Shown: in pieces, positions 41,146 to 50,142 of the stretch
Layout: every line of letters starts with the position of its first letter
How positions within the stretch are numbered: the first letter of the stretch is position 1
DNA from: Fusicatenibacter saccharivorans
GTDB taxonomy: Bacteria; Bacillota; Clostridia; Lachnospirales; Lachnospiraceae
Reading direction: 5' to 3'
NCBI RefSeq assembly: GCF_027667425.1
Contig: NZ_JAQEGR010000001.1
Location: 1 to 64,000, forward strand
Length of the DNA stretch: 64,000 nt
Position numbers and translations under genes: made by a program
Notes under the pieces: generated by a model
Databases searched by the model: none
Seen by the model: only the letters and a program-made list of their open reading frames with translations
Told to the model about the DNA's origin: nothing

Positions 41146-41206
41146 TTGCAAAATACCCAGACAGGGTATATAGTGTAGAAGAAAATAAGATACCCTATTG
41201 GGGTAT
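41146..41206 (+). promoter_or_regulatory. copA promoter with twin CsoR-like operator boxes
   Basis: TTGCAA (41146-41151), 17-nt spacer and TATAGT (41169-41174). Two boxes of identical design ATACCC-N5-GGGTAT lie at 41153-41169, filling the promoter spacer, and at 41190-41206, just after the likely start of transcription. GC-tract dyads like these are typical of CsoR copper-sensing repressors. No csoR gene is in the window. Confidence 0.75.
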
Positions 41207-41247
41207 ATGAAAAAGAAAATCCAGAACTACAGAAAGGAAGACATACG

Positions 41248-43788
41248 ATGGAACAGTACAATGTAACCGGTATGAGCTGCGCCGCCTGCCAGAGCCGTGT
41301 CGAAAAAGCCGTGTCAAAGGTACCCGGTGTCACATCCTGCGCAGTCAGCCTTCTGACAAATTCCATGGGCGTGGAGGGAACGGCCTCCCCGGCAGAGATT
41401 ATTGCCGCCGTGGAAAATGCAGGCTACGGTGCGTCGAAAAAAGGCGAGAAGGGAAGCACATCACAGTCGGCTTCCACAGCAGAATACGAAGAGATGCTGA
41501 AAGACAAGGAAACACCGGTCATGAAACGCCGTCTGGTGAGCTCCGTTCTTCTTTTGATTCCGCTCATGTATTTCTCCATGGGCCATATGATGTGGGGATG
41601 GCCGCTGCCGAAATTCTTTGAAGGAAACCACATCGCAATGGGACTTGTACAGCTCCTGCTTACCATTGCGGTCATGGTCATCAACCAGAAATTCTTTATC
41701 AGCGGTTTCAAGAGCCTCTGGCATAAAGCACCGAACATGGACACGCTGGTAGCGCTTGGTTCTACCGCATCGTTTGTATACAGCGTCTACGCCCTGTTTG
41801 CCATGACGGGAGCGCAGGTACAGGGGGACATGGATGCAGTCATGAGCTATATGCATGAATTTTACTTCGAGTCCGCAGCCATGATTCTGACCCTGATTAC
41901 CGTCGGAAAAATGCTGGAGTCGATTTCCAAAGGAAAAACGACCGATGCGTTAAAGAGTCTGATGAAGCTGGCTCCGAAGACCGCCGTTCTCTTAAGAGAC
42001 GGAAAAGAAGTGGAAGTCGGCATTGATCAGGTGAAAAAGGGCGATCATTTCATCGTCCGCCCGGGCGAAAATATTCCGGTGGACGGCGTTGTCCTGGAGG
42101 GAACGAGTGCCGTCAACGAATCCGCGCTGACTGGCGAGAGTATTCCGGTGGATAAAGAGGCCGGCGACCGCGTATCGGCGGCGACCTTAAACCAGTCCGG
42201 TTTCCTGACCTGTGAGGCGACGAGAGTCGGAGAAGACACAACACTCTCCCAGATCATTCAGATGGTCAGCGATGCGGCAGCGACAAAAGCGCCGATCGCC
42301 AAAGTGGCCGATAAAGTTTCCGGTATTTTTGTGCCGGCCGTTATCTGCATTGCACTTGCTACGATTGTGATCTGGCTGTTTGCAGGAGAGAGCGTCGGCT
42401 TTGCTCTTGCAAGAGGTATTTCCGTTCTCGTTATCAGCTGCCCGTGTGCGCTCGGTCTTGCAACACCGGTTGCGATCATGGTCGGAAACGGAATGGGAGC
42501 AAAACACGGAACGATGTTCAAAACCGCAGTTTCTCTCGAGAAGACAGGAAAAACACAGATCGTTGCACTCGATAAGACTGGAACCATCACAAGCGGAGAG
42601 CCGCAGGTAACCGATCTTGTCCCGGCGGACGGTGTAAGTGAGGAGGAGCTTTTAAAAGGTGCCTTTGCACTGGAGCAGAAAAGTGAGCATCCGCTGGCCC
42701 GTGCGATTCTTGCACTTGCAGAGGAAAAAGGCCTGGCCCGCGAAGAAGTCAGTGATTTCTCTGCGCTTCCTGGAAACGGCCTTGTGGCAAAACGGAACGG
42801 AAAAGAGCTCTGCGGAGGCAACCGCGCACTGATTACGAAAAAAGCGTTTCTCTCGAAACAGATGGAAGAGCAGGCAGCAAAACTTTCCGAAGAAGGAAAG
42901 ACACCGCTGTTCTTCAGTGAAGACGGAAAGATGCTCGGTATGATCGCGGTTGCGGATGTCATCAAAGAGGACAGCCCGCGTGCGGTGAAAGAACTGCAGA
43001 ATATGGGAATCCGTGTCGTGATGCTGACCGGAGACAATGAGCGCACCGCGCGTGCCATCGGCGCACAGGCAGGTGTGGACGAAGTCATCGCAGGCGTTCT
43101 GCCGGATGGAAAAGAAGCGGTCATCAGCCGCCTGAAAGAAAAAGGAAAAGTAGCGATGGTAGGAGACGGCATCAACGATGCACCGGCTCTGACCAGTGCG
43201 GATATCGGTATTGCCATCGGAGCAGGAACCGATATCGCGATCGATGCGGCAGACGTTGTCCTGATGAAGAGCCGCCTCTCCGATGTACCGGCAGCGATCC
43301 GCTTAAGCCGTGCGACCCTCAGGAACATTCACGAGAATTTGTTCTGGGCCTTCATTTACAATATCATCGGTATTCCGCTGGCTGCGGGCGTATGGATCCC
43401 GCTGTTCGGCTGGAAGCTGAACCCGATGTTCGGTGCGGCGGCGATGAGCCTTTCGAGCTTCTGCGTTGTGACAAACGCCCTGCGTCTGAATCTGTTTCGG
43501 ATGCACGACGCGTCAAAAGATAAAAGAATCAAAAACGAAATTCCAAAGGAGGATCTGAACATGACAACAGAACAGGGAATGGTAAAAACCATGACAATCG
43601 AGGGCATGATGTGCGGCCACTGCGAGGCAAGAGTGAAGAAAACACTTGAGGCAATCGAGGGTGTTGCATCCGCAGAAGTAAGCCATGAAAAAGGAACAGC
43701 CGTTGTAACACTGACAGCTCCGGTATCAGACGATGTGCTGAAAACAGCCGTAGAGGCACAGGATTACACCGTAAAAGGAATCCAGTAA
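41248..43788 (+). CDS. copA: Copper-exporting P1B-type ATPase with a fused C-terminal CopZ-like domain
   Basis: 846 residues. It starts with a metal-binding HMA domain (MSCAAC). The P-type core follows: CPC transport motif C398-P399-C400 in the membrane, phosphorylation site D442 in DKTGT, the SEHP motif, and GDGINDAPAL. Normal CopA proteins end after the last two helices (LSSFCVVTNALRLNLF). Here the frame continues through a 25-residue linker into a second HMA domain with MMCGHCEAR. That tail begins with its own AAAGGAGG and ATG 43561, so it looks like a copZ gene that lost the upstream stop. Expression should be copper-controlled via the twin boxes upstream. Confidence 0.93.
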   Translation: MEQYNVTGMSCAACQSRVEKAVSKVPGVTSCAVSLLTNSMGVEGTASPAEIIAAVENAGYGASKKGEKGSTSQSASTAEYEEMLKDKETPVMKRRLVSSVLLLIPLMYFSMGHMMWGWPLPKFFEGNHIAMGLVQLLLTIAVMVINQKFFISGFKSLWHKAPNMDTLVALGSTASFVYSVYALFAMTGAQVQGDMDAVMSYMHEFYFESAAMILTLITVGKMLESISKGKTTDALKSLMKLAPKTAVLLRDGKEVEVGIDQVKKGDHFIVRPGENIPVDGVVLEGTSAVNESALTGESIPVDKEAGDRVSAATLNQSGFLTCEATRVGEDTTLSQIIQMVSDAAATKAPIAKVADKVSGIFVPAVICIALATIVIWLFAGESVGFALARGISVLVISCPCALGLATPVAIMVGNGMGAKHGTMFKTAVSLEKTGKTQIVALDKTGTITSGEPQVTDLVPADGVSEEELLKGAFALEQKSEHPLARAILALAEEKGLAREEVSDFSALPGNGLVAKRNGKELCGGNRALITKKAFLSKQMEEQAAKLSEEGKTPLFFSEDGKMLGMIAVADVIKEDSPRAVKELQNMGIRVVMLTGDNERTARAIGAQAGVDEVIAGVLPDGKEAVISRLKEKGKVAMVGDGINDAPALTSADIGIAIGAGTDIAIDAADVVLMKSRLSDVPAAIRLSRATLRNIHENLFWAFIYNIIGIPLAAGVWIPLFGWKLNPMFGAAAMSLSSFCVVTNALRLNLFRMHDASKDKRIKNEIPKEDLNMTTEQGMVKTMTIEGMMCGHCEARVKKTLEAIEGVASAEVSHEKGTAVVTLTAPVSDDVLKTAVEAQDYTVKGIQ
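43561..43788 (+). CDS. copZ: Putative internally initiated CopZ-like copper chaperone
   Basis: In-frame ATG 43561 inside copA has a perfect AAAGGAGG (43545-43552) with an 8-nt spacer, a strength expected of an independent gene start. Translation from here yields a 75-residue HMA protein with MMCGHCEAR, the size of free CopZ. Both a fusion product and a free chaperone could arise from one mRNA. Seen: the site and frame. Inferred: its use. Confidence 0.6.
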   Translation: MTTEQGMVKTMTIEGMMCGHCEARVKKTLEAIEGVASAEVSHEKGTAVVTLTAPVSDDVLKTAVEAQDYTVKGIQ

Positions 43789-43810
43789 AACAGGAAACAT
43801 TGAGAAAAGG

Positions 43811-43855
43811 GAAACGCGCCTGGAATGAAAATTTCCGGGCGCGTTTCTTTTTTTT
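43811..43855 (+). terminator. Intrinsic terminator after copA
   Basis: GAAACGCGCC (43811-43820) pairs with GGCGCGTTTC (43838-43847), followed by a run of eight Ts. Confidence 0.92.
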
Positions 43856-43981
43856 ACCAGATATAGCAAAAATATTGCAATTTGTTCGGAATTTTCGTGA
43901 CAAAAGGACAAAAATCCGTTAGGATAGAGAAAAAGAAGAGCAAAAACAAAAGGGTTTTTAGGATCAGGAGGTTTTTTCATT

Positions 43982-45148
43982 ATGACAGAGTACAGACTTG
44001 CAAAGCCGGAAGAGTGGGAGGACTGCATCGAACTTGCAAACTACGTGTTCAGCATGGCACACCGTCCGCACGACTTTGAGCAGTTAATTCCAAGGGTTTA
44101 TCAGGCAGGACCGGAAATGGCACGGATCCACCGCGTCGCTGTTGCGGAAAACGGCAGACTCCGGGCCGAGATTGCGGTGCTTCCGCAGCAAATGGCAGCA
44201 GGGGGTAAGCTGCTCCGCGCAGGATATGTGGGAAGCGTTTCCGTGCATCCAAAGGCAAGGGGCGAAGGCCACATGAAGCGTCTTCTTGGCGATTGGATTA
44301 CGGATCTGGAAGGAACGTGTGATCTTCTGGCACTGGACGGCCAGAGACAGCGGTATGCCTACTTTGGCTTTACGCCGGGAAGTGAAAAATACACGTTTTA
44401 CCTGGATGTGGCAAATGTGCGCCATACCTGGAAAAACGGGGAACTCTCCGCTTACACCTTTGCGCCGCTGTTTCCGGAAAACGGCGAAGCGGACGAAGAG
44501 GCGGCAGCCTTTGCAAAGAAGCTGAATGAGGAAAAACCGCTTTACGTGGTAAGAGAGGATGTGAAAGCCTGCCTGAAAACGTTCGGCGAGCAGGCAATTG
44601 CAATCTGGAAAAACGGTGAGCGGATCGGATATCTGGCACTTTGCGGCGGAAACCAGGTTGTGGAAGCAGAAGTGTTGGAGGAACAGGATTTCGTTCCTGC
44701 ACTTGCCGCTTATTTAAAAGAAAATGCGCTTGACTCTCTTTTCATTTCCATTCCGGTGTATGAGACCGGAAAAGCAGCAGCGTTATCGGAAGTCTGCGAA
44801 AGCTTCACAAAAGAGCGCTGCGGTTCCGCGATGTACCGTATTTTCCAATTTGCAGACGTCATCGAGGCAATGCTGACCATGAAAGCAGAGACGATGGGCA
44901 TCAGCGATGGAACGTGGTTCGCCGTACTGGAGGGACAGCCGCTGACCGTGACGGTAAAAGATGGAACTGTGACCGTGACACGGGAAGCCCATCCGGGGGC
45001 AGATGTACTCAACCGGGAGCAGGCGCAGGAACTGCTTCTTTCACCGCTGGCAAGTAAGGGAAGCAAGGTTCCATCTGAAATCTGGAAGAACATTCCATCC
45101 GACTGGTTCCCGCTTCCGCTGTACTGTGCGACGGCAGACGAATTTTAG
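43982..45148 (+). CDS. GNAT acetyltransferase, Eis-like with SCP2-type C-terminus
   Basis: 388 residues. The N-terminal GNAT fold has the acetyl-CoA loop RAGYVGSVSVHPKARGEGHM followed by KRLLGDWITD. DLLALDGQRQRYAYFGF is the family's conserved strand. A central acetyltransferase-like repeat and a sterol-carrier-like C-terminal domain (from about residue 280) match the Eis/enhanced-intracellular-survival architecture. Targets are probably amines or proteins and are not identified here. AGGAGG lies before ATG 43982. It is co-directional with the acylphosphatase 27 bp downstream. Confidence 0.87.
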   Translation: MTEYRLAKPEEWEDCIELANYVFSMAHRPHDFEQLIPRVYQAGPEMARIHRVAVAENGRLRAEIAVLPQQMAAGGKLLRAGYVGSVSVHPKARGEGHMKRLLGDWITDLEGTCDLLALDGQRQRYAYFGFTPGSEKYTFYLDVANVRHTWKNGELSAYTFAPLFPENGEADEEAAAFAKKLNEEKPLYVVREDVKACLKTFGEQAIAIWKNGERIGYLALCGGNQVVEAEVLEEQDFVPALAAYLKENALDSLFISIPVYETGKAAALSEVCESFTKERCGSAMYRIFQFADVIEAMLTMKAETMGISDGTWFAVLEGQPLTVTVKDGTVTVTREAHPGADVLNREQAQELLLSPLASKGSKVPSEIWKNIPSDWFPLPLYCATADEF

Positions 45149-45175
45149 GCAATGACTGTTGGGAGGCAGAGAAAT

Positions 45176-45481
45176 ATGAACGAGACAGAGAAACGAGACA
45201 GAAGAGACGAAAAAGAAGAAATCCGGTACCATGTGATTTTCTACGGCCAGGTGCAGGGCGTGGGGTTCCGTTATCGGGCGTATTATGCTGCCTACCAGCT
45301 CGGACTGACCGGCTGGGTGAGAAACTGCTGGGATGAGACGGTGGAGATGGAGGTGCAGGGTGATGAGGAGACGATCACGGAGATGATCAAAAGGATCCGC
45401 ACCTCCAGCTACATCGAAATCACGGATGCAAAATGGACGAAGATTCCGCTGGAATCGGAATTCGGTTTTCATATCCGTTGA
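45176..45481 (+). CDS. acyP: Acylphosphatase
   Basis: 101 residues from ATG 45176 (GGGAGG upstream). Hydrolyses acyl-phosphates such as acetyl phosphate. The catalytic loop GQVQGVGFRYRA contains the phosphate-binding Arg, and GWVRNCWDETVEMEVQGDEE contains the catalytic Asn (N in VRN). A charged extension of about 15 residues (ETEKRDRRDEKEE) precedes the domain. Its TGA directly abuts the stop of the convergent ylmC gene, forming TGATCA. Confidence 0.93.
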   Translation: MNETEKRDRRDEKEEIRYHVIFYGQVQGVGFRYRAYYAAYQLGLTGWVRNCWDETVEMEVQGDEETITEMIKRIRTSSYIEITDAKWTKIPLESEFGFHIR

Positions 45482-45733
45482 TCAGGGCTGTTTTTTCTCT
45501 TTTTCCGGAATTTCGACAAGAATGATATCGCTGCCGATCTGGCAGATGCGGTCCCATGGGATCACAAAATCCTCGCCGTGGCAGAAAAAGCCGCAGAATT
45601 TCACAGGACCCGGAAGAACGAGTCCGGTAAGATGTCCCGTTTTTGGATTGAATTCCACATCAATCGGACAGCCGAGCGTTTTGCAGGTGCAGATATTGAT
45701 AACTTCTTTCTGGCGGAGATCTACAACGCGCAT
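45482..45733 (-). CDS. ylmC: YlmC/YmxH-family PRC-barrel protein
   Basis: 83 residues, single PRC-barrel domain (MRVVDLRQKEVINICTCKTL, then GCPIDVEFNPKTGHLTGLVL and VIPWDRICQIGSDIILVEIP). YlmC/YmxH proteins are conserved in spore-forming Bacillota and expressed in sporulation; their molecular role is unclear. It is divergent from nrdR and convergent with the acylphosphatase. Confidence 0.9.
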   Translation of the reverse strand: MRVVDLRQKEVINICTCKTLGCPIDVEFNPKTGHLTGLVLPGPVKFCGFFCHGEDFVIPWDRICQIGSDIILVEIPEKEKKQP

Positions 45734-45795
45734 GCGGTGCTCCTTTTTACTGATTCCTATGGAAAAACATATGCGAAAATGTTGCTGCAGTTGAC

Positions 45796-45823
45796 TTGAA
45801 TTTCACGGAAAAATGCGTATACT
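45796..45823 (+). promoter_or_regulatory. Promoter of nrdR
   Basis: TTGAAT (45796-45801), 16-nt spacer, TATACT (45818-45823). Confidence 0.6.
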
Positions 45824-45875
45824 GTAAAAGTAGAAAACTTTCCGAAATACTTATTTAGAAACGAGGACGAAAGAT

Positions 45876-46328
45876 ATGAGATGTCCATTTTGTAATCAGG
45901 ATAATACCCGGGTTGTGGATTCACGCCCGATTGAAGACAGCAATGCGATCCGCCGCCGCCGGATGTGCGATGTCTGCGGCAGACGCTTTACGACATACGA
46001 AAAAGTGGAGACGATCCCTTTGATCGTCATCAAAAAAGATATGAACCGCGAGCAGTATGACCGCTCGAAAATCGAGACCGGTATCCTGCGCGCCTGCCAC
46101 AAACGGCCGGTGTCCGCCGAGAAGATCAACGAGATGGTCAACAAGGTGGAGACGGAGCTTTTCAACGGCGAGGAACGCGAGATTCCAAGCTCTGTGATCG
46201 GAGAGAAGGTCATGCATTACTTAAAAGACCTGGATCAGGTGGCGTACGTCCGCTTTGCGTCGATTTACCGTGAGTTCAAGGACGTCAACACGTTCATGGA
46301 CGAGCTGAAAAAGATGCTCGACAAATAG
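45876..46328 (+). CDS. nrdR: Transcriptional repressor NrdR
   Basis: 150-residue ATP-cone regulator of ribonucleotide reductase genes. The N-terminal zinc ribbon has C3, C6, C31 and C34 (MRCPFCNQDN; RRRMCDVCGRRFTTYE). The ATP-cone follows from about residue 50 (PLIVIKKDMNREQYDRSKIE). It is full length and highly conserved. Its usual targets (nrd genes) are not in this window. The DUF3786 gene lies 14 bp downstream and is probably co-transcribed. Confidence 0.97.
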   Translation: MRCPFCNQDNTRVVDSRPIEDSNAIRRRRMCDVCGRRFTTYEKVETIPLIVIKKDMNREQYDRSKIETGILRACHKRPVSAEKINEMVNKVETELFNGEEREIPSSVIGEKVMHYLKDLDQVAYVRFASIYREFKDVNTFMDELKKMLDK

Positions 46329-46342
46329 CGGGAGGCAAAAAA

Positions 46343-46978
46343 ATGGAAGTGTCGAACTATATTAAAATGCGTGATCAGATGCAGGAACGTTTTCTGACAT
46401 ACGATCAGAAGGAGATCGAAGGAAAGTATGGCTTTGCGTTTGATGGCGATTATTTCTATGTGCCGTATCTTTTTGAAGAATGGAGAGTGAACCGCCATAC
46501 CGGCGTTGTAGAGGGATCAAAAGACCATTTTCTTCATGTACATCAGGGCAGTTTCAATGAGACGCTGACGATTTTCGACCTGCTCTGCTGCGGAAAGAAG
46601 GAGATTGTGCTCGCCGGCACGTATGCGCGTACCAATTCCTTAAAGGGAACGATCAAAGGCCGCACGATTGCGTCCGGCGTTCACGACAGCCGCGCCGCAC
46701 GGTATGACGGGCATGTGGAACAGCTGAAAAAAGCATGCGTTTCCCTTGGCGGAAAACCATATTTCCCGGGAGACGCTGCTTTTGTTTTTCATGTCTTTCC
46801 GTTTCTGCCGCTCGTCTTCCAGTTCTGGGAGTCCGATGAGGAATTCCCGCCGGTGCTGAAGTTTATGTGGGATGAAAACGTCCTCGATTATCTGCGGTTT
46901 GAGACGCTGTATTACGTGATGGGAGATTTCCTGGACGCACTGGATCAAGCCTTCGATGCATGTAAAACAGAAGCCTGA
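46343..46978 (+). CDS. DUF3786 protein
   Basis: 211 residues, soluble. The family block FDLLCCGKKEIVLAGTYART is followed by FPGDAAFVFHVFPFLPLVFQ, WESDEEFPPVLKFMWDENVL and LDYLRFETLYYVMGDFLDAL. DUF3786 proteins occur in anaerobes; some are found beside corrinoid-linked enzymes, but function is undetermined. GGGAGGC precedes the ATG. It lies in a likely operon with nrdR. Confidence 0.88.
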   Translation: MEVSNYIKMRDQMQERFLTYDQKEIEGKYGFAFDGDYFYVPYLFEEWRVNRHTGVVEGSKDHFLHVHQGSFNETLTIFDLLCCGKKEIVLAGTYARTNSLKGTIKGRTIASGVHDSRAARYDGHVEQLKKACVSLGGKPYFPGDAAFVFHVFPFLPLVFQFWESDEEFPPVLKFMWDENVLDYLRFETLYYVMGDFLDALDQAFDACKTEA

Positions 46979-47108
46979 TACCTTTTGTGAGACAAAATCT
47001 TACGAAAATTTTTCGAATGTTTATAAAAATTTCAGTATACGAATCCCTTGGTTTAATGCTATAATGAGCGAAAGTGAGTAAAAAAAGAGAAGAGAAAGGG
47101 GAATGCAT

Positions 47109-48467
47109 ATGGCTTTTAGCATGAAAGTAACACCGGAAATAGAGGAACTGACAAACATCTGTCTGGATAACTCCAAAATGGATGTTTCGCTGTATGGGCA
47201 ATACGATGTAAAACGCGGACTGCGCGATGTCAACGGCGTTGGCGTCCTTGCGGGACTGACACAGATTTCAAACGTTGTGTCTTCGGATATCATTGACGGC
47301 GTCAAAACACCGTGTGACGGACGTCTGTACTACCGCGGCATCAACGTGGAAAAACTGACCCAGGGATTTTTGAGTGAAAACCGTATGGGATTTGAAGAAG
47401 TCGCTTATCTGCTCCTGTTTGGAAATCTGCCGAATGAAGAGCAGCTTAAGCATTTTAAGACGATTTTAAAACAGCAGCAGTCCCTGCCGAAGAACTTTGT
47501 GCGTGACGTTGTTATGAAAGCGCCGACCAAGGACATGATGAACACTCTGTCCCGAAGCGTTCTGACCCTGTACGCGTACGACAACCACGCAGATGATACC
47601 TCCCTTCCGAATGTGCTTCGCCAGTGCATTAACCTGATTTCTGTTTTCCCGATGCTGTCCGTCTATGGCTATCAGGCGTACAACCATTATATCAAGGGAA
47701 AAAGTTTATATATCCACAATCCGTCGAAGAAGCTTTCCACCGCAGAAAACATTCTGCTGATGCTCCGCCCGGATCAGAAATACACCCCGCTGGAGGCGAA
47801 GATCCTCGATCTTGCCCTCGTCCTCCACATGGAGCACGGCGGCGGTAACAACTCAACCTTTACAACACATGTTGTTTCTTCTTCCGGAACCGATACGTAC
47901 TCCGCAATTGCAGCGGCGCTCGGCTCCTTAAAGGGACCGAAGCACGGCGGTGCAAACATCAAGGTTGTGCGGATGTTCGACGATATGAAGTCACACGTCA
48001 AAGACTGGACGGATGAGGAAGAAGTATCGAATTACTTAAGAAAGCTGCTGCACAAAGAGGCGTTCGACCAGAAAGGTCTGATTTACGGTATGGGCCATGC
48101 GGTTTACTCCATTTCCGACCCGCGTGCGCGCATCTTCAAGACCTTCGTTGAGCAGCTGGCAAAAGAAAAACACAGAGAGAAAGATTACCGGCTGTACGCT
48201 ATGGTCGAGGAACTGGCTCCGAAGATCATCGGCGAGGAGCGCCATATTTACAAAGGTGTATCCGCAAACGTCGACTTCTACAGCGGCTTCGTTTACAGCA
48301 TGCTGGATCTTCCGCTGGAGCTCTACACCCCGATGTTCGCCTGCGCGCGTATCGTCGGCTGGAGTGCACACCGGATGGAGGAACTGATCAACACCGACAA
48401 GATCATCCGCCCGGCGTACAAGAGTGTCAAAGATGAAGTGGACTATGTTCCGCTGGAAAACAGATAA
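47109..48467 (+). CDS. gltA: Citrate synthase (Si type)
   Basis: 452 residues from ATG 47109 (AAAGGGG upstream; ATG 47103 would sit too near the site). Condenses oxaloacetate and acetyl-CoA to citrate, feeding glutamate synthesis in anaerobes with a partial TCA pathway. Catalytic residues are H243 (HGGGNNSTF), H330 (GMGHAVYS) and D389 (VDFYSGFVYS). The N-terminal ~80 residues are longer than in the short bacterial forms, as is usual for clostridial homologs. The aconitase-family genes 15 kb upstream are candidates for the next step, by inference only. Confidence 0.94.
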   Translation: MAFSMKVTPEIEELTNICLDNSKMDVSLYGQYDVKRGLRDVNGVGVLAGLTQISNVVSSDIIDGVKTPCDGRLYYRGINVEKLTQGFLSENRMGFEEVAYLLLFGNLPNEEQLKHFKTILKQQQSLPKNFVRDVVMKAPTKDMMNTLSRSVLTLYAYDNHADDTSLPNVLRQCINLISVFPMLSVYGYQAYNHYIKGKSLYIHNPSKKLSTAENILLMLRPDQKYTPLEAKILDLALVLHMEHGGGNNSTFTTHVVSSSGTDTYSAIAAALGSLKGPKHGGANIKVVRMFDDMKSHVKDWTDEEEVSNYLRKLLHKEAFDQKGLIYGMGHAVYSISDPRARIFKTFVEQLAKEKHREKDYRLYAMVEELAPKIIGEERHIYKGVSANVDFYSGFVYSMLDLPLELYTPMFACARIVGWSAHRMEELINTDKIIRPAYKSVKDEVDYVPLENR

Positions 48468-48480
48468 AACAGGCAGAAGG

Positions 48481-48516
48481 GCCGGAGCGTGTCGGGATTT
48501 TCCGATCTGCTCCGGC
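48481..48516 (+). terminator. Hairpin after citrate synthase
   Basis: GCCGGAGC (48481-48488) / GCTCCGGC (48509-48516) with an inner TCGG/CCGA pairing. It lacks a clear T-run, so it may be a weak terminator or an mRNA-end stabiliser. Confidence 0.5.
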
Positions 48517-48571
48517 ATTGCTCTGTGCAGGAAGTAATGTGTCATTGTGAAAAATAGGAGAGTGCAGGAGA

Positions 48572-49459
48572 ATGAATGAGACAAAAAATTACAGCATAAC
48601 AAAATCCGGAGCAGTCATATTGGAAGGAGGGGCCAATCGCGGCGTCTTTACAGCAGGAGCGCTGGACTTTCTGATGGAGCAGGAGTATTATATCCCTCAT
48701 GTGATCGGCGTTTCCGCCGGAGCCTGCAATGCGCTGGACTATGTATCGCGCCAGATTGGCAGAACGAGGGACTGTATGATTGTCACGGATGAGAAAAACC
48801 GCTACGTCAATAAGAATATCAAGACAATCGTTGAGAAAAAAGCACTGCTCGACATGGATATGGTGTTCGAACGGTATCCGTATGAGATTTTTCCATTTGA
48901 TTTTGATACGTATTTTGCATCGCCGCAGACGTGTGAGCTGGTTGTGACAAACTGTGAGACGGGACGCGCGGAATATCTGGATGACCGCGAAAATAAAGAA
49001 CGTCTGCTTGCAATTGGCCGTGCATCATCGAGCATGCCGATCGCCTGCCCGATGGTGGAGATCGACGGAAACGAGTACGTCGACGGCGGTGTTGCCGATT
49101 CGATCCCGATTATCCGTTCCTTAAAGACGGGACACCGAAAAAATGTCATTATTCTGACACGGAATTTCGGTTACCGCAAAAAAGAGGGAACGAGAGGCTG
49201 GGAGCTGTATGTGGCGGCATTCCGCAAATACCCGAATCTCGTGCGTGCGCTTGTAAACCGCGCGAAACATTATAACCAGGTACTCGAATGCATCGAAAAA
49301 TGGGAAGAAGAAGGCTCCGTCTTTGTGATCCGCCCGGAGATACCGGCGGTATCGCGTCTCGAAAAGGACGAGGAGAAGCTGCGGGAATTTTACCAGCACG
49401 GCTATGACCAGATGAAAGCAAATTTTGAGGCTCTGCAGGAGTTTCTGAAAGAAGAATAA
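48572..49459 (+). CDS. Patatin-like phospholipase family protein
   Basis: 295-residue serine hydrolase of the bacterial patatin (YjjU-like) group. It has oxyanion loop GGANRG (19-24), nucleophile S48 in GVSAG and catalytic D171 in VDGGV. No signal peptide, so it is cytoplasmic or peripheral to the membrane. It would hydrolyse acyl esters of lipids; the substrate is unknown. GCAGGAG lies directly before the ATG. The HAD phosphatase follows 38 bp later. Confidence 0.92.
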   Translation: MNETKNYSITKSGAVILEGGANRGVFTAGALDFLMEQEYYIPHVIGVSAGACNALDYVSRQIGRTRDCMIVTDEKNRYVNKNIKTIVEKKALLDMDMVFERYPYEIFPFDFDTYFASPQTCELVVTNCETGRAEYLDDRENKERLLAIGRASSSMPIACPMVEIDGNEYVDGGVADSIPIIRSLKTGHRKNVIILTRNFGYRKKEGTRGWELYVAAFRKYPNLVRALVNRAKHYNQVLECIEKWEEEGSVFVIRPEIPAVSRLEKDEEKLREFYQHGYDQMKANFEALQEFLKEE

Positions 49460-49497
49460 AGTTACTGTATAAACGAAAAGAGGATTGGAGAAAGAAG

Positions 49498-50058
49498 ATG
49501 AGTGGAAAAAACCAGAAGAACCGGGGAACTATACTGATGCGGATGTTTTACCCGGACCGGAGAGAAAAAAGTGCCTATACGATCGATTACGCGGATCTGT
49601 ACCGGAAAGGATACCGGGGCGTGATTTTTGATATCGATAATACGCTTGTTCCGCACGGTGCGCCGGCAACGAAGGAGGCGGCTGCGTTCTTTGCGTCTCT
49701 TCGGGAGACTGGTTTTTCCACCTGTCTGCTTTCCAACAATCAGAAACCGCGTGTGGCTCCGTTTGCCGATGCGGTCGGTTCTATCTATATCGAAAATGCG
49801 CACAAGCCTTCGGTGAAAAACTACCAGGAGGCATGCCGGAGAATGGGGATCAAAGAGGAGCAGGCGGTCTTTGTCGGGGATCAGCTTTTCACCGATGTGT
49901 ACGGTGCAAAACGGACCGGACTTTACAATATTCTGACCGAGCCGATCAATCCGAAAGAGGAAATTCAGATCGTTCTGAAACGGTATCTGGAGCACATTGT
50001 ACTGTTCTTTTATGAGCGTGATCTGGCCCGCGGCAGGATTACGAAAAAAAACAGTTGA
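49498..50058 (+). CDS. yqeG: YqeG-family HAD IIIA phosphatase
   Basis: 186 residues. The catalytic Asp pair is D45 and D47 in FDIDNTL; motif II is the Ser in CLLSNNQKPR; motif III/IV comprise the Lys in ENAHKPSVKN and GDQLFTDVYGA. YqeG homologs are conserved in Bacillota and related to phosphatidylglycerol-phosphate phosphatases of the Gep4/PTPMT group, so a lipid-phosphate role is plausible. The neighbouring patatin gene strengthens the lipid theme, by inference. Confidence 0.9.
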   Translation: MSGKNQKNRGTILMRMFYPDRREKSAYTIDYADLYRKGYRGVIFDIDNTLVPHGAPATKEAAAFFASLRETGFSTCLLSNNQKPRVAPFADAVGSIYIENAHKPSVKNYQEACRRMGIKEEQAVFVGDQLFTDVYGAKRTGLYNILTEPINPKEEIQIVLKRYLEHIVLFFYERDLARGRITKKNS

Positions 50059-50083
50059 AAAATCGGGAAAAATATTATATTAT
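50055..50083 (+). promoter_or_regulatory. Promoter of efp
   Basis: TTGAAA (50055-50060), 17-nt spacer, TATTAT (50078-50083), overlapping the yqeG stop codon and 60 nt before the efp start. Confidence 0.6.
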
Positions 50084-50142
50084 AAGATAAGCCTATGGTG
50101 CGCATTTGGCGCATCGTACTATGTTAAGGAGGAAAAATCAGA

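Noticed and set aside
42258..43328. Long open frame (356 codons) on the minus strand inside copA
   Set aside because: Its product is low-complexity (serine/arginine/alanine-rich) and is the antisense shadow of the well-supported P-type ATPase; no ribosome binding site.
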